Assembly (NCBI RefSeq): GCF_040939455.1 | Contig: NC_134116.1 | Coordinates: 74,789,900-74,853,899, forward strand | DNA: 64,000 nt | Direction: 5' to 3' | DNA from: Microcebus murinus | Taxonomy: Eukaryota > Chordata > Mammalia > Primates > Cheirogaleidae | In this document: positions 1-14,147 of the stretch, one piece after another | How positions within the stretch are numbered: position 1 is the stretch's first letter | Layout of the letters: the number at the start of each line of letters is the position of its first letter | Translations under genes and position numbers: made by a program | Notes under the pieces: model-generated | Databases searched by the model: none | The model's input: the letters and a program-made list of their open reading frames with translations, nothing else | Told to the model about the DNA's origin: nothing

Positions 1-757
1 AGGGCTTGTAGCGAATCAAAAGGCAAAGCCCTGAAGGGAGCAGGGTGACCAGGCTCACCCAAACTCGGGAAGATGATCAACCGGAGGACAGGTAGGAGGG
101 GAGAGGATTAGGAGGATGAATGTGAGGCCAGAGGAAGGACCCTCGTGGGGAGCAGAGAAGAGCCTGCGTAGAGAGACCACAGGCGTCAGGGCAGCCCCCG
201 GGGACCCGCAGACTGTCCACACCTGCGGGGAGCAAGCAGGCTGCCGGTGGGCTAGACAGAGGGCCGTCTTTCTGGCTACCGGCATTTGCCCGTCGCTGGG
301 AGGTTCCGGAAGGCCAGCACTGCGGTCTCAGGGGCCTGAGGCTCGACATGTCTCCAGCCGCAAGAAGGGGGATGTCTGAGACCACGGTCAGGGCCTGGGC
401 AGGCCACTGCCAGCATCTCTATGTCCCACTGCTGCCCTCTCTGGGCCAGAGCTTGGGGTGGAAATACATCCAAATGGGCCTCATTGCCTGCATCAGTAGG
501 TCCTCCTCTTCCTCCTCTTCTTCCTCCCCCCCTCCTCCTCACATCTGCCCCGGTCTGCTAAGCACACACTGGCCTGTGCCATTCCTCCTGTCTGGTGGGC
601 ACTGATGTCCTCAGCACCTCAGTCACCATGCACACCTGGACCAGCCAAGCATGCTCAGCCTCCACACTCTGTCTCCATCTCTCCGTCTCTCTCCGGGTGT
701 CTGCGACATACACAAGAGCTTGCAGGTTCCCCAAAATGTGCAGCTCTCCTCCTGACA
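1..757. other. No gene recognised; pyrimidine-rich tract at 500-541
   Basis: No repeat family or exon is recognised here. Short open frames on both strands overlap each other and lack any known motif, so they look like chance frames in GC-moderate DNA. The only structure seen is a CCT/CTT-rich low-complexity tract around 500-541. Confidence 0.5.
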
Positions 758-759
758 CC

Positions 760-935
760 TAAGTGGTCTTGGACAATTTCCTAACCTACCTGTAGCCTCT
801 ATTTCTGAATCTGAAAGCCGAGGATGGTAGCAAGGTCCCGATGGCATTACACACGGGAAGCGCTTTGCACCCTGCCGGGCGCGTCAGCAATGCTGCGTGC
901 CAGCGCCAGCATCATCCCGCCAGCAAAGGCGACTC
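760..935 (+). repeat. MIR SINE, sense
   Basis: The order of motifs follows MIR: a diverged 'gtgaccttggacaa' block near 767, 'tttctgaatctgaaa' near 802, then the 'gcgcttt..ccctgcc' 3' portion near 860-890. It is heavily diverged, as expected for this pre-eutherian tRNA-derived SINE. Confidence 0.7.
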
Positions 936-1295
936 CGCGTGGCGCCACTTCTCGTGACAGTGTGCCCCGTGCCACTCCCACGGCTCTGACAAGCGGCACT
1001 TCTCCGGGACGCGGCACACAGGGCTCTGCTCCTCTCTGGGACTTGGAATAGCCACAGAAATGAGACTATCTGGTCCCAGCTCGCGTCTGTCCCGGGACCA
1101 GGACCTTCAGGGAACGTTCACACTCTCAGCTGAAAATTCCGGCAGAGCCGTTCCGCACAGCAGGGCGCCGCACGGCAGCCTGTCACTGCACTCAGCTGAC
1201 ACGCAGACGCCTTGCTCAGCTGCCCCAAATACACGTCCACACACATCTTCCCCTCCCGTCCCGCCCTGGACAGTACAGTGATGGCCTCGCTGTGC
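936..1295. other. CpG-containing unassigned stretch
   Basis: This sequence is locally richer in GC and CpG than its neighbours. No exon, splice-site pair or repeat family is recognised. It is too short and too sparse in CpG to call a CpG island by eye. Confidence 0.4.
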
Positions 1296-1299
1296 TGCC

Positions 1300-1412
1300 A
1301 CGTTTGTTATTTGAGTGTCTGACTCCCCACTGCGCTACAAGCTCTGTCAGGACGCCATCCTATCCTCTTGGTGTCCCCAGAGCTTGGGCACACGGGAGGT
1401 GTTTGCTGAGTG
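1300..1412 (+). repeat. L2 LINE 3' end, sense
   Basis: This matches the L2 3' terminal pattern: 'tctgactcccc', then 'acaagctctgtcaggac', 'ggtgtccccagagc' and a decayed 'gtttgctgagtgag' in place of the usual tttgttgaatgaatg tail. It is an ancient LINE2 fragment. Confidence 0.75.
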
Positions 1413-1424
1413 AGCGCATGTGAG

Positions 1425-1540
1425 AGAACAGAGTGGTACGGCAGAAGAGCTCAGTACACTTACTCAGGTGACCTGAGTGCCAGGCCTGCCCTATACTACC
1501 TGTGACATCGGGAAGCCCGTTTCACACGAATTAAATGAGG
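1425..1540 (+). repeat. Probable degraded MIR
   Basis: The sequence 'gagtggtacggcagaagagctc', a decayed glycosylase-like middle and 'cctgtgacatcgggaag' near 1499 follow the MIR sense order. Divergence is high, so the assignment is tentative. Confidence 0.4.
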
Positions 1541-1544
1541 CGGA

Positions 1545-2112
1545 AAAACAGTCTCCAGAGCTGCCGCATGGACGGGAGGAGATGTATGGAGGAGCTCTTT
1601 CTAAACCGTCTGAGTAAGTGTGCACTGCAGTAATCCCTCAAAGCTGGGAACCCCAGATGTCCCTCAATGGGTAAATGGTCAAACAAACCGTGTTCCGTCC
1701 ACACCCCGGGACACTGCTTAGCAGCAAAGGTAAACAAACTACTGGAACACGCAGCCAGGTGGGTGAACCTGGGGAGAACTATGCCAAGCGCAAACAGCCG
1801 ATCCTGACAGGAAACTGCTGTGCGCTTCCGTCCATTTAACATTGCCGGAGCGACGAGACCGTGGAAACGGAAAGCAGACCAGAGGTTTCCAGGGGTTAAT
1901 GCGAGCTCAGGGGCTATAAAAGCCAAACACGAGAGAGCCTCGTGGCGATGGCAATGTTCTGTCACCTTGGCAGCGTTGGTGTCCGTGTCCCGGTTGTGAC
2001 ATGGTTCTGTGGTTTTGTAAGATGCTACCCTTCCGGGGAATCGAGTAATCCCTTTGTATTGTTAGTATTTCCTGCGCAAGTCTCAGAACCAAAACTTTAA
2101 TTTTAAAAGACG
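1545..2112 (+). repeat. Old L1 (L1M-type) ORF2 end plus 3' UTR, sense
   Basis: A decayed ORF2-end block is visible near 1650-1700 ('gatgtccctcaatgggtaaa', then 'tggtcaaacaaaccgtgt'). A 'cagaggtttccaggggtt' block typical of L1M 3' UTRs lies near 1879. The element ends in a run resembling an L1 tail near 2090-2108. There is no open frame of consequence. Confidence 0.75.
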
Positions 2113-2452
2113 CATGCTAGTTACGTGGTTGGATCACAAGTTTGTAAAATCATAACGTGTTTACCGACTGCTCTGGGCACGCCGGTGGATTTGTCCGCTT
2201 TAGCTCGTCTGCTCTTAGCTGCCCTGGTTTACAGAGGATCCAGCCGGGCACTGGTGATGTTAAGGCCACAGAAAGAGGAAGTACTGGGGCTGGGGTGGAG
2301 TCCCTGAGCCACCGCACCACTGTCCCCTCCTGTCAGGACAATGAAGCACACTCAGGATTTGAACCTGAGCAGCCCTCAGGCCACCTCCAGGTATGTTTTA
2401 GTCAGTGTGAAGATCACCAGCAATGACAAGGCTCACTCAAAAGTCATTGTTC
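2113..2452. other. Unassigned sequence
   Basis: There is no gene here. A block near 2341-2390 ('ggatttgaacctgagcagcc') hints at an antisense MIR fragment, but it is too short to call. Confidence 0.35.
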
Positions 2453-2454
2453 AA

Positions 2455-2600
2455 GGTTTCTTTTGGAGATGATGAAAATATTCTGGAAATAGGGGTGATG
2501 ATTGCACATATCCGTGGTACTAAAAAGCACTGAATTGTACACTTTTAAAGGGTGAATTTCCTGGTATGTGACTTACATCTCAATTTTTAAAATCCCGCCC
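2455..2600 (+). repeat. Old L1 3' end, sense
   Basis: The sequence 'ttggagatgatgaaaat' followed by 'ttctggaaataggggtgatg', 'cactgaattgtacactttt' and an A-rich end is the standard L1MA/L1MB-type 3' UTR order. Only the terminal ~150 bp is present. Confidence 0.8.
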
Positions 2601-4733
<2,133 letters not shown>

Positions 4734-4743
4734 TGGAGAAAAT

Positions 4744-5468
4744 ATTTTAAAGACACTCCGCCCTGAACAGAGAATAGAAGTCTCCTGACACCCGTGGCCT
4801 GTACTCATGAGGACGACGCTCGGGCTGATCCGAGCCCCGTGTGTGGCCATGGCTTTGGGAGCGTCCCTGTGTCTGGCCATGAGCGTAGTGGACCTGCGTC
4901 CCTGCTGTCGCATGTATGTGCCTTTCACGCAAGGTGGGGGCCGAGTGCAGGCTGTATGAAATTTTGTGCCTCTTTGTTAATAATTGTTTGTTTTTTTAAA
5001 AAACTATGCATATGTCAGAATTTGATCTGGGATTTTCTTTAATCAGAGCCTGGTAGCAAGGGTGAGGGGAATTCTAACCCTTTCCCATCCTCATCTACCA
5101 AAAAGCCCCGAGAGCTGCGCATGACTGTCAGCTGTTTTCTACCGGTTTTCGTGAGCCCGCTGGCGGGACAGTCGGACTTACTGAGGGGTTCTGTGTTCAA
5201 AATACGTCTAGCAGGAAGGAATTCATACTGTCCTGTTGAGTTTGCACACGTCCCCTGGGAGTCTCTCCGAGGGGGTCCGTGCTCTGCCTTGCGTGAGGAT
5301 CCCTGTGAGTTCGTCTGAACTCCACCGTGAACACAGTGGCCTTTGGGGCCAGATTGCCTTCAAATGGTGTCCGTATGGTGCTCCAGGCAATTGGCCCTTG
5401 GGGATTGACCTCCAAATGGATGTTCCCTGTTCCATGTTTACACAGTGACAAATAGCAAGGTTCCAGGT
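4744..5468. other. Unassigned intergenic sequence
   Basis: No repeat or exon is recognised. Overlapping short open frames occur on both strands at 5121-5451 and lack identifiable domains. Confidence 0.4.
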
Positions 5469-5469
5469 C

Positions 5470-5645
5470 CTACATTTACCAAATATCTAATATAAATGAG
5501 GCAATTTCACTGATGTTTTCTTACTTATTCTTCCAAGAAGCCCTGTGAGATAGTTATTACTGTCCCCATTTTGCAGATGAGGAAACCGAGGACCTAGCAA
5601 AAGGCAGAGAGCCAAGACTCACAACCAGGTCTCCGTCATTCACTC
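5470..5645 (-). repeat. MIR SINE, antisense
   Basis: The core 'ccattttgcagatgaggaaa' near 5568-5587 is the antisense MIR core. It is preceded by 'ccctgtgagatagttattac' and followed by decayed 'cacaaccaggtctccgtc'. Confidence 0.85.
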
Positions 5646-7130
5646 CCCACAGCAGCAGTTTCTACACCTGATGCTCTTGGTTTCGTCCTCAAGCCTCCTT
5701 CCTGCAGGGACTTAGGGTGTTTCCAGAGTGCGTGCAAGCAGACTAAACCCAGGCCAAGCAGGGCTATATTTGGACTGGAGGACATTCCTTAAAGCCACAG
5801 GGAAGTGTTTAAAATCCAGAGTATAGAACAGGCAAGTCCAGAGGGTTCTTTGTTCTTTGATGGGACAGCTGGGGAGGCCAGGAGAACGCCACCAGTGTGG
5901 ACAGGTGGCTCAATAGTCCTAGCTCCAAGGTTGGCCTGGAGGCCTGTCCCCGTCAGCTCAAGTTAGCACTTCAACCAATTAGTCACACTTAGCGATGGTA
6001 AAAACTCAGATATGCTTTATTCTGGGTGAAATGCTGGACCACGAGTCTGGAAGACAGTGCTCATGTCTCAGCTCAGCTCGTGGCCCCACCCTGGGCACTC
6101 ACTCCCTACCAGCCTCCAGCTCTCCCCCTGGAAAGGCACAGCTATTTAGAGCAGGGCACAAAGCCGGCTCTTGGGCACTCCCATTGTCACTGAACACCTC
6201 CCCAGAGGAGGCCCCTGTCCTCAGTGTCAGCAAATCCAGGCGGTTCTGTGGTAGCAGTTTAATAAGGGGATAGACTTGGCCGCGTCTGTAGGATCCTATA
6301 CCTCACTGGACTCCTGCCGTGAGGGAGCAAAGGTGAGCCCAGCTCCCAGGGGGCTCCCTGCCTGCCAGAGGACAGAAGGGGCAACTCTGGTGGGTGCAAG
6401 GAACAGAGAACAGAGATCCGGGCACACGGGGATGGGAGGGGCTGCTTCCGGCTGGGCGGGCAGGGGAAGCGGCCATAGGGCCGGGGGTGGATGCCGCACA
6501 TTCCCCTGGGAAAGAGTCCTGCAGATTCCCCGGGGTCTGCCTGAGCAGGCAGCCCCACTCCAGCCAAGTCCAGGCAGTGCGGGCAGAATTGTCTGTCTTC
6601 TTTTGCCTTCTCCACTGTGGTCAGAGCCTGAAGATTTGGAGGCCACTCTCAGGTGGCTCTTGCTATGGAGCCAAGGACCCTCAGCGGCAGAGGCTGATGG
6701 ACCCGAGACGCATATACTTACACAGGTGGCAGAGACCAGAAAGAGCCCAGTGCTTGTACCCCAAGACTGTGGTAAGAAACATAGACCGCGACTGTTCCTC
6801 CAGCCCAGGATGAACACTGATTGGTTGAGGTCTTAAAGCAATTTTGTTAGCCCAGACACAGGTTGGGTATGAGAGGTGAGAGGTGCGAGGAGTGTGCTTA
6901 CAATTTTTAAAGACTCCCTTGAGGAGTCTGGGGCCAGGCTGGCAGGACGATCCCTTGTGACTCGCTGGGAGCCAGCATTTGCCTACAATTCCCGCCCTTC
7001 CCCACCAGAGGACAGCAGTGCATGGCTGGCTCTGGCTTCACAAATCACTTTTTATTTAGAGTTCATTTATTAATGGAAATCTGTGCTCGTGCCCTTATAA
7101 GAAAAAGAAAAGGCATGGGCTGAATCACAT
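5646..7130. other. Unassigned sequence; no supported gene
   Basis: Two opposed open frames of 186 and 173 codons overlap at 6276-6836. Both have low-complexity P/S/G/R-rich translations, no domain and no splice context, and they are best read as chance frames in GC-rich DNA. Nothing else was identified. Confidence 0.4.
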
Positions 7131-7134
7131 AAAC

Positions 7135-7275
7135 CTACTAAGACAAATCCAGAAAGAGCATTGCTTTGGGAAACAGACCTAGGTCCATCTTCTCCTGGTG
7201 TTGCTAATGGTGAGATATGGGCAAGTTATTTAATTCTTTGAGCCTCAGCCACTCTGAGCTTTCAGAGGTTTTTGA
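7135..7275 (+). repeat. MIR SINE, sense
   Basis: The sense MIR core 'gggcaagttatttaattctt' occurs near 7221, followed by 'gagcctcag'. The upstream portion is decayed. It lies directly before a MER5 element. Confidence 0.75.
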
Positions 7276-7281
7276 GAAGCA

Positions 7282-7440
7282 AAGTAGTGCCTCTCAATTT
7301 CTCACGTGCACACTAATCACCTGGGCATCTTATTAAAATGCAGATTCTGATTCAGGAGGGGGGACTGAGTCTACACTTCTAACCAGCTTCCGGGTGATGC
7401 TGACGCTGCTGGTCCTCAGACCCCCTTCGAGGAGCGAGCA
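7282..7440 (+). mobile_element. MER5-type hAT-Charlie MITE
   Basis: The sequence 'cctctcaatttctcacgtg', then 'aatcacctgggcatctt', 'aaaatgcagattctgattca' and 'ccgggtgatgctgacgctgc' follow the MER5A/B order. It is a non-autonomous hAT relic shared across placental mammals. Confidence 0.8.
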
Positions 7441-8190
7441 GTCAGGTCATCGTCTAGAGCAGGGTCTTCACAAACGCTGTTCCCTCCCACACGAAGGGTC
7501 TCCACCTTGTGGCACAGCGTGAAAATTCATTAAATCACATCAAATGCATATTACGCCCCTTGAGGTGCTGGCAGACCTGCACTGTGAGAGGGACAGCCAA
7601 AGCAGCAGTCAGCCCAGGACAGGCAGAGCCAGGCCAAACCCTCCCTCTGCTCTCTTTGGGGGGAAGAAGATGAAGAAATTGCATTTTTAATGAATGAGTT
7701 TAGCCTGGTCTCTTTTTGACTCCACACTCATTATATGCTCCATATAGTATATAATGTGGTTAATGCAATGTTGATAATCAGTAAAGGAGAGCTAGTTTTT
7801 ATTCTAGAAGGTTGATGGTCAGGGTTTAACCTCTGGTGGTAGGACAGTTGGTGACATTTGATGTCTGTCTTCCTCAGGCCCTCAAACCAATGGCCCTTCT
7901 CTTGTGCCTTGGGTCAGGGTGGGACTGGGTTTCACCCTCTCTGCTTTCAGGTTTGGCCAGGGCTTGGTCTTCACCCTGCCCACGGGATGCAAGCACAATG
8001 CTCCGTCAGGCCCCCAGTGGCAGTGAATCCTCCCTCTGCTCTAATCACCTGGACTCTCGCTGGGCTCTTCATACCTGGGAGCCGGGTGGAGCATGCTGCA
8101 TGCAGCTACGGCACAGCATGAAGAGCACCTGTCTTTGGAGCCACGAAGCCTGGGAGGTAAAGGGAGGCCATGCCATAGTTCAGTTAGCAT
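7441..8190. other. Unassigned sequence
   Basis: No gene or confident repeat was found. The interval 7680-7800 is AT-rich. Confidence 0.35.
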
Positions 8191-8194
8191 TTTG

Positions 8195-8292
8195 CAGCTG
8201 GTGACTCCCTGCATCAAATGCACCTCCTGGGTGCTTGTTTAAAATGCAGATTTCTCAGACCTACTGACTTAAGATCCCTGGAAGTAGACTGG
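8195..8292 (+). repeat. MER5-like fragment
   Basis: The sequence 'cctcctgggtgcttgtttaaa' followed by 'atgcagatttctcagac' and 'ctactgacttaag' matches the central part of MER5-type MITEs. The ends are not recognisable. Confidence 0.6.
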
Positions 8293-9945
8293 AGTCCTTT
8301 TGCATGCTGAATTTTGAGACTTTGCTTCTCTGCAGGAAGCCAGGGGAGGCCCCTGTGACAGCATGAATGGCAAAGAGGTATCCACCTGTGGCTCTGGAAG
8401 TGAGGGGCAACTTCTGTGGGCAAGGAATCCCAGAGCCCTTGTATTTTTTTTCCCAGTGGCATGAACATCTGCTCCATAAGGGCTCCACTAAGCTCCAGCT
8501 AAGGGACTAGTTTCCTTTCCTGGCAGGGTGACCTGAGCAGCCTTTCCTCCTTGGAATGCCATACGAGTTTCATTGGCACCCCCTTTCCTGGGCCTTTAAG
8601 AGGAGGCGAGAGATGACGGTCCCATCTTAAACATACTGCACATCTTGAAAATGCACAGCAGTCTGCAGAAACAGCACCTATTCAAGCAGCAAAATGTGTA
8701 ACATGGTGCTGGCGAGAAAACCCCGGCTTCCCAGGCTGGAGGGAGGAAGCCGGCCGGTTGCCGAGAGGCCTCTCCACCAAAGCTCGCCCTTCCTAGAAGT
8801 GTGTGTGGCCAAGCTTGAGTGGAATATTGCACCAGGAAAGACACGCTCCAGCTGGTCTAGGCCAGACCTTCCGGCTCTGTGTGAGATTGGCTCCTCTGAT
8901 CAGCAGTTTAGATGCTTCCCATGCTCTCATTAAATCAATGCCTTTTCCCCTCTGATGAATGAATTTGGGGATCGTGCCAGAATCAGAAAAGTTTCTGTGG
9001 ATTTCTCCCGGAATTTCAAGGGTCTGTAAATCCTGTGTCTGGCTGGGAGCCTACTTTGATTATCTGTAATGCAGAAGAGGATGTATTTGAGCATCTGGCC
9101 TAGAAATCGACGAAATCTGTCTGTAGTATAATTGGTCCAGAAAGAGCTGGAAGACACATGAAGAATGGTGGGTGCAGGTAGAAGAAAAGGTGGCAGAAGG
9201 GGAGCAAGATGGATGAGCCCAGACACAAAACACACACACACACACACACAAAGAGTGCGCGGGGTACTGGGACAGCACCTCGCATCTGGGGTCCAGACTG
9301 GCACAAGGGGGCCTCCTCGGCTTGGAGGTATCTAGACCCAACACCTGGTCCCCAGGACAGAGCCTGCACCTACACAATGGGAGCCCAAGCCAGCTTCCAC
9401 ATGGGGCAATCCCTGATCACCTTGTGTCAAGTGGACCGAATTGGCCTTGTCAGTGTATTTAGAGTACAAACAACTCATAGAAAAGTCACTCGATTCCTTA
9501 GAGAATTTAAGCTCAAGGAGGATGCTCGGGTCTGATCAGAGCCAAAAATTAGGGGAAGATGATTTCATGGTTACTACGCACAATTTTTTCCTCTGCACGA
9601 TAGCACTCCAAAGGCAGCCTAAATATGTTCTGTTTGCAATTCGGACAGTGTGTGGCAGAGCATCTTGCACGTGGTGGGCCCTTCATACTGAGGTGATAAG
9701 GACATTCCCTTAGTTGATCAAGCCTCACTGCAGCCCGGAGGGAATCAAGAGCTAAGAATGTCACTGCTGACTTGCATCTTGCGCTTATTTGTCAGCAGGA
9801 GTGAGAGAAAGTGCTGCCCAGCAGGCTTGACTGCTATCTCATCCCAACAGATATTTATAATTAAAAAAAAAATCACACGTTTTGCATTTCCTTACGAACA
9901 CTGGAGCCATTTTCCGAGAGTATCCAAAAGAGCCCGGGAGAGACT
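8293..9945. other. Unassigned sequence with a (CA)n microsatellite at 9231-9251
   Basis: There is no exon or family-level repeat beyond the CA tract. The open frames near 8930-9535 all read through the CA repeat (CVCVCV or THTHTH) and are not credible genes. Confidence 0.45.
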
Positions 9946-9949
9946 GTCG

Positions 9950-10345
9950 CAGTGAGAGATGACACTGAGGCAGGTGCGTTGAACAGCACAACAGTAAATA
10001 ATTGCGTTGCCCTTTTCAGAGCCGCGACGCGTGACCCGCCCAATTAAGACTCCCCGAGTCTCATTCTGGTGGCCCTTAGTTCGAGACTCCCCGCACACGT
10101 TTGTCATAACAGCTTTGTTTTCTGCATCTGCTTTCTTTCGCAGTCTGCACCCCATGCAGTCGAATTTCATGCTTCCAGAATGAAAAATAAAACTGCCAGT
10201 TCTCATCTCTTTGGGGGAAATTAGTCTCATTTCTCCCATAAATCATAAGCATGCTTCGGCTGTAAACAGAGCATTAGCGACTCTGGAAGTAAATTAACTT
10301 CGGTTCCTGGAGAGACTGGAGGTTACTGGGGGTGACTTGATCACT
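9950..10345. other. Candidate conserved non-coding element
   Basis: This is repeat-free sequence containing TAATTG/CAATTA-type homeodomain cores (for example near 9998 and 10040), 'attagtctcatttctccc' near 10221 and 'gtaaattaacttcgg' near 10290. CpGs survive in this non-repetitive context. This is only a candidate; conservation cannot be tested here. Confidence 0.25.
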
Positions 10346-10554
10346 TTGATTTAGGGAGGGGAGGCAGGCGGCTTCAGAGTGGGGGGAGGCGTGGATTATT
10401 CAGGCACTGCAGGTGCAGGTGGACGCCCACACCTGGCTGGCCAGGGCCGTCGCAGCGTAATTCCTCCTCAAGGGTCCCAGTTTGGATGGTAAATTATATG
10501 GGCACTATAATTAAAGTGCAAATAAAATAAGGAGCAAGATCTTGTTTTGTGAAA

Positions 10555-10866
10555 GAAGCCAGACACAACAAGCCATATATTGTGTGATCCCATTTGTTCG
10601 AAATGTCTACAATAGACAAGTCCGTAGAGACAGAGAGTAGATTAGTGGTTGCCAGGGGCTGAGAGTGCTTGGGGGAAAAGGGGAGTGACTGCTCATGGGT
10701 ATGGGATTACCTTTTGGGGTGACAAAAATGTTCTAAGATTGATCGTGGTGATGGCTGCATGACTCTATGAATATGCTAAAAACCGTTGACGTCTATACTT
10801 TCAATGGGTAAATTGTATGGTATATATAAATTATAGCTCAATAAAGCTGTTATATTAGGACAAGAG
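10555..10866 (+). repeat. Old L1 3' UTR, sense
   Basis: The sequence 'gccatatattgtgtgatccc' (10572), 'ttagtggttgccaggggctg' (10643), 'gatcgtggtgatggctgcat' (10741) and 'ttatagctcaataaagctgt' (10831) give the full order of an L1MA/MB-type 3' UTR and its polyA signal. Confidence 0.9.
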
Positions 10867-13800
10867 TTAAAAAGTAGTTAAATCACATAGGTATCAGAAA
10901 GGGGAAACAAAAAAGCCTGTGTTCTGTCGTTCTGCCAGGGGGCGCTCTGGCCCCTGGGGCTGGTCTCTAGGGAGGACGCTGATGGGTCATTCAAGGATGA
11001 TTCATTCTTTCGCTGTGGTGACAGTGGTTGTCCTCTTGGGGGGACGGCATGCACACAACTGTATTTTTATGACTTTATTGGAGCAGGAAAAGGAGTGTGA
11101 ATTTCCCCGTGGTCACTGCTGAGAATCGAGGTGTGTGGGCTGACCTTTAAACGATAAGGATGCCAGGGGAGGGCCCAGCAGGAACCTGAGGAGCCCCGAG
11201 ATGACAGTTGGCTGGAAGAAGCTGGCAGAAGATTCCGGTCAGGACCCACCCTTCCCCAGCCATGCTCAAGGCCAGTGGGTCCCCATGTAGGGAGGAGGAG
11301 GGGGAGTTGCAGGGTTAGGTGGAGGTGAGCATGGGGAAAATAGGAGATTCAGTCTCCCCAGAGGAATCAAGCCCATCATTTCTCGCAGCACAGGGCCGGG
11401 GTGGGGCCGGATCTGCCCACTTAGGTCGGGAACTTTGGGGAACAAAGGATGACCACAGAGGGGCACTCAATGCTTGGACCCCTCAGTCCAGTTCTTCAAA
11501 GGGGAACCCCGTTCCCAGTCCATCTCTCAGCGTTGGGGTCCTCCTTCAAAGGAAGGGAGTTGAACTTGAAACCCAGGAGAAGACCAAGAATGTGCCCTGT
11601 ACATTTTCACATCCTCACCCCCTAGAACAGGGCCCGGTACCCAGGAGTATATGGACGGATAGACACAGCACACAGGGAAGGCCACAGGGCAACCTGTGTC
11701 CCAGCCTGAGGCCCAGGGCATTTGGGCTAGGTCACCAACAGAGGGCGCTGTACACCCAAAGAGCAAGGCTGGGTCGGGGCAGAGCCTGCGTGGAAGACAA
11801 GGTGATGGAGCTCTCTGCACATCGCAGACCAGGCAGGGGATGGGATGGGGGTTCAAACGCTGGAGCCGGGCAGGCCCTGATTCCAGTATCCACACGCTCA
11901 AGGAAGGGAGGGGACAAGCCTGTTCCCTGCTTGGGCATTTCCCCGGCAATACGAGAGGAAGAGCAATCCCCGGAACGGATAGAGGAGAGGGCCCGTGTGG
12001 GGTTTGCTCAGCAGTCCGGCCCCAGGTGCCCTGCACGCTGCCTGGCACAGAGGAGGCATGCGAGAAAATGAATGAACCTGGGACAACCATACGGGCGCCG
12101 GGCCACGGGAGTGGCACACACGTTCCTGTGACCCATCTAGTGGAGTCTGCACCTGGGCAGGTCTTTCCACTGGTCAGAGCTGAGTACTGACAACGTGGGT
12201 CTGATGAGCTTCACGAGGGGGAACATTTCTGAGATCACACCCCTTCTCACCGCCCTCCGCACTCCCCAAACCAAGTCCACAAGCACAGGGCAGACAAAGC
12301 AAAGACGGAACAGCACAAAATTAGATCAAAGCCCTCCAAAAAGGGCCGGCACTTTGGGCCACACTGTCTGCAGGTGAGAGTGGCCATCTGGCATTTTGGG
12401 AGCCTGGGGGGGGCTGTTGGGCTCAGAAGTGAACCCAGGAATGGAGGAAATGGAGCTGGATGCATCTGCTATTGAGCTACTCGTCATATTCTTTCCTGCT
12501 TTTCTTACCCAGGTCCATGTCTTCCTTAGGTGCAAGTCCTTGGTTTTATCGGCTGTCTTTGTGGCCATGAAGGAGATCTGCAAAAAAAAAAAAAAAAAAA
12601 AGAGGGCAGTCAGTAGCTATGGGAGTGCGCTGGACACATGGGAAACGCTACTCTTCAGGGGACAAAGCCTAGAGACCCCCACCCACGCGCCGAGTGTGCA
12701 GCACAGCCCACCCTCAGGCTCCCCTCTGTGGGCAGCAGGCCTGCCACCTGCAAGGTCGCTCAAGGACAAATGTTGCAAGAGCAAATCAGAAAAGCTTATG
12801 ACGCCTAGCACGCGTCCGTGGTAGCGCTGCCTTCTGCCGAAAGGGTTGGGTGTTGTAGACGGTGAGTCCGTGAGAAGCTGAAAGATTTCTGTTTTTCTGG
12901 TGGGTTTCACGTTCCCTTAAAAGCTCAAGCTGTTGAAAGTGCTTGTGAACTCTTAGTTTTTGTTTTAAATTCTCCTGGGACGTGCTCCATAGAATCTTAA
13001 AGATTTTTAGAACTAAGTGGGGAAGAATAAGATCTTCAAAGTGTCTCCTTTATGTTTAGAGTTGGAGAAAGCCAAGCCTCTCGGCAGCTAGGGACCGACT
13101 CCCGCCCCAGCATGCACCCTCACACGCATGCGCACACACACACATTCACACACACGCTCCCACGGACGACAAAGAGAGTAGTGAGGAATCTGCCCAACGT
13201 GAGACGCCGACTAAAAGACACACTCCAGCATTTTGTTCGTGGCTCCAACAGCCCAGGCCAAGGGGACCAGCCCTGCCTCTCGCCAGTGCCAGGGCGTGTG
13301 CAGCCCCAACCACGAGGACCCCTCCCCGTCTAGAACCTGGAAATTGTTCTTAGAGTGAAACTAGGACAATGCACCCATAAAAGATGGGATTAGCCACCTG
13401 TGGGAATTAGCTAAGAAGAATAGTAGGTGAACGTGTGATCAAAGAGACAGGAAACATCCCAAACTCGAGGGGACTCGGGAGGAAAAGTGGCCGGTGGTGA
13501 CAAAGTTGTGAGTGGGGACCTGATCGTGCCGTGCTTAGAGAAAGGCAGGGAGAGCCCTCTGGGCGGCTCTGTAGGCCTAGGACGTGGAAAGAAGAGAGGC
13601 AGTCAGGGAAGCAGGGGGTGAGGCGCTGGCACGGCCCCCAGGAGCTACCCGAGGTGGCGGTCCCCAGAGTCAGAGGGGGGCCACACCAGTGCCTGAGCTG
13701 GGAGAATGTTCTGGAGATCAGCCATCGCCAGCATCTGATTCTCTGCCCTGGAGCTCTGTCTACAAGCGGGGATGCATTGGGCAGGCCGCGCCGCCCCTCC

Positions 13801-13895
13801 TCGGTGGCTTCTCGCTGTGGACACAGAACCTGGTGCTCCAGGTAGGGGAGGTGTGACCAGAAAAACAGGCTGGGACAAGGAGCCGTGGCCCCCTC
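10867..13895. other. GC-richer unassigned interval with L2 tail fragments
   Basis: No gene is supported. The longest frame (11319-12071, 250 codons) overlaps opposed frames and runs through two L2 3'-end fragments: about 11610-11670 ('ctagaacagggcccgg') and 12010-12085 ('gcctggcacagaggaggc', 'aaaatgaatgaac'). A pure A-run of about 20 lies at 12581-12601, and CA-rich sequence lies at 13128-13158. Confidence 0.45.
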
Positions 13896-14147
13896 TGTTA
13901 GTTTCCTGGGCTGCTCTGACAAATGACCACTGACTTAGTAGCTCAAAGCAACAGAAATTCATTTTCTCAGAGTTCTGGGGGCAAAAAGTCAGAAATCGAG
14001 GCGTGGGCAGGGCCATGCTCCCTCTGAAGGCTCCGGGGGCGTCCTTGCCTGCCTCTTCTGGCTTCTGGTGGCTCCGAGTGCCCTGGCTTCATCTCTCCAG
14101 CCTCACGTGGCCTTCCCTCCCGTTTCTGCATCTCAAATTTGCATCTC

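Noticed and set aside
6276..6836. Opposed 186- and 173-codon frames
   Set aside because: Low-complexity composition, no recognisable family, no promoter or polyA context; consistent with chance.
9226..9251. (CA)n and other microsatellites (43821, 47797, 50609) considered as regulatory Z-DNA
   Set aside because: Ordinary dinucleotide repeats; no context beyond length.
11319..12117. Long overlapping open frames on both strands (250 and 196 codons)
   Set aside because: They mirror each other in GC-rich DNA, show no domain or splice context, and run through L2 3'-end fragments.
12200..12602. Possible processed retrocopy ending in the A20 run at 12581
   Set aside because: No parental gene is recognised and no target duplication could be found; the A-run may be simple sequence.
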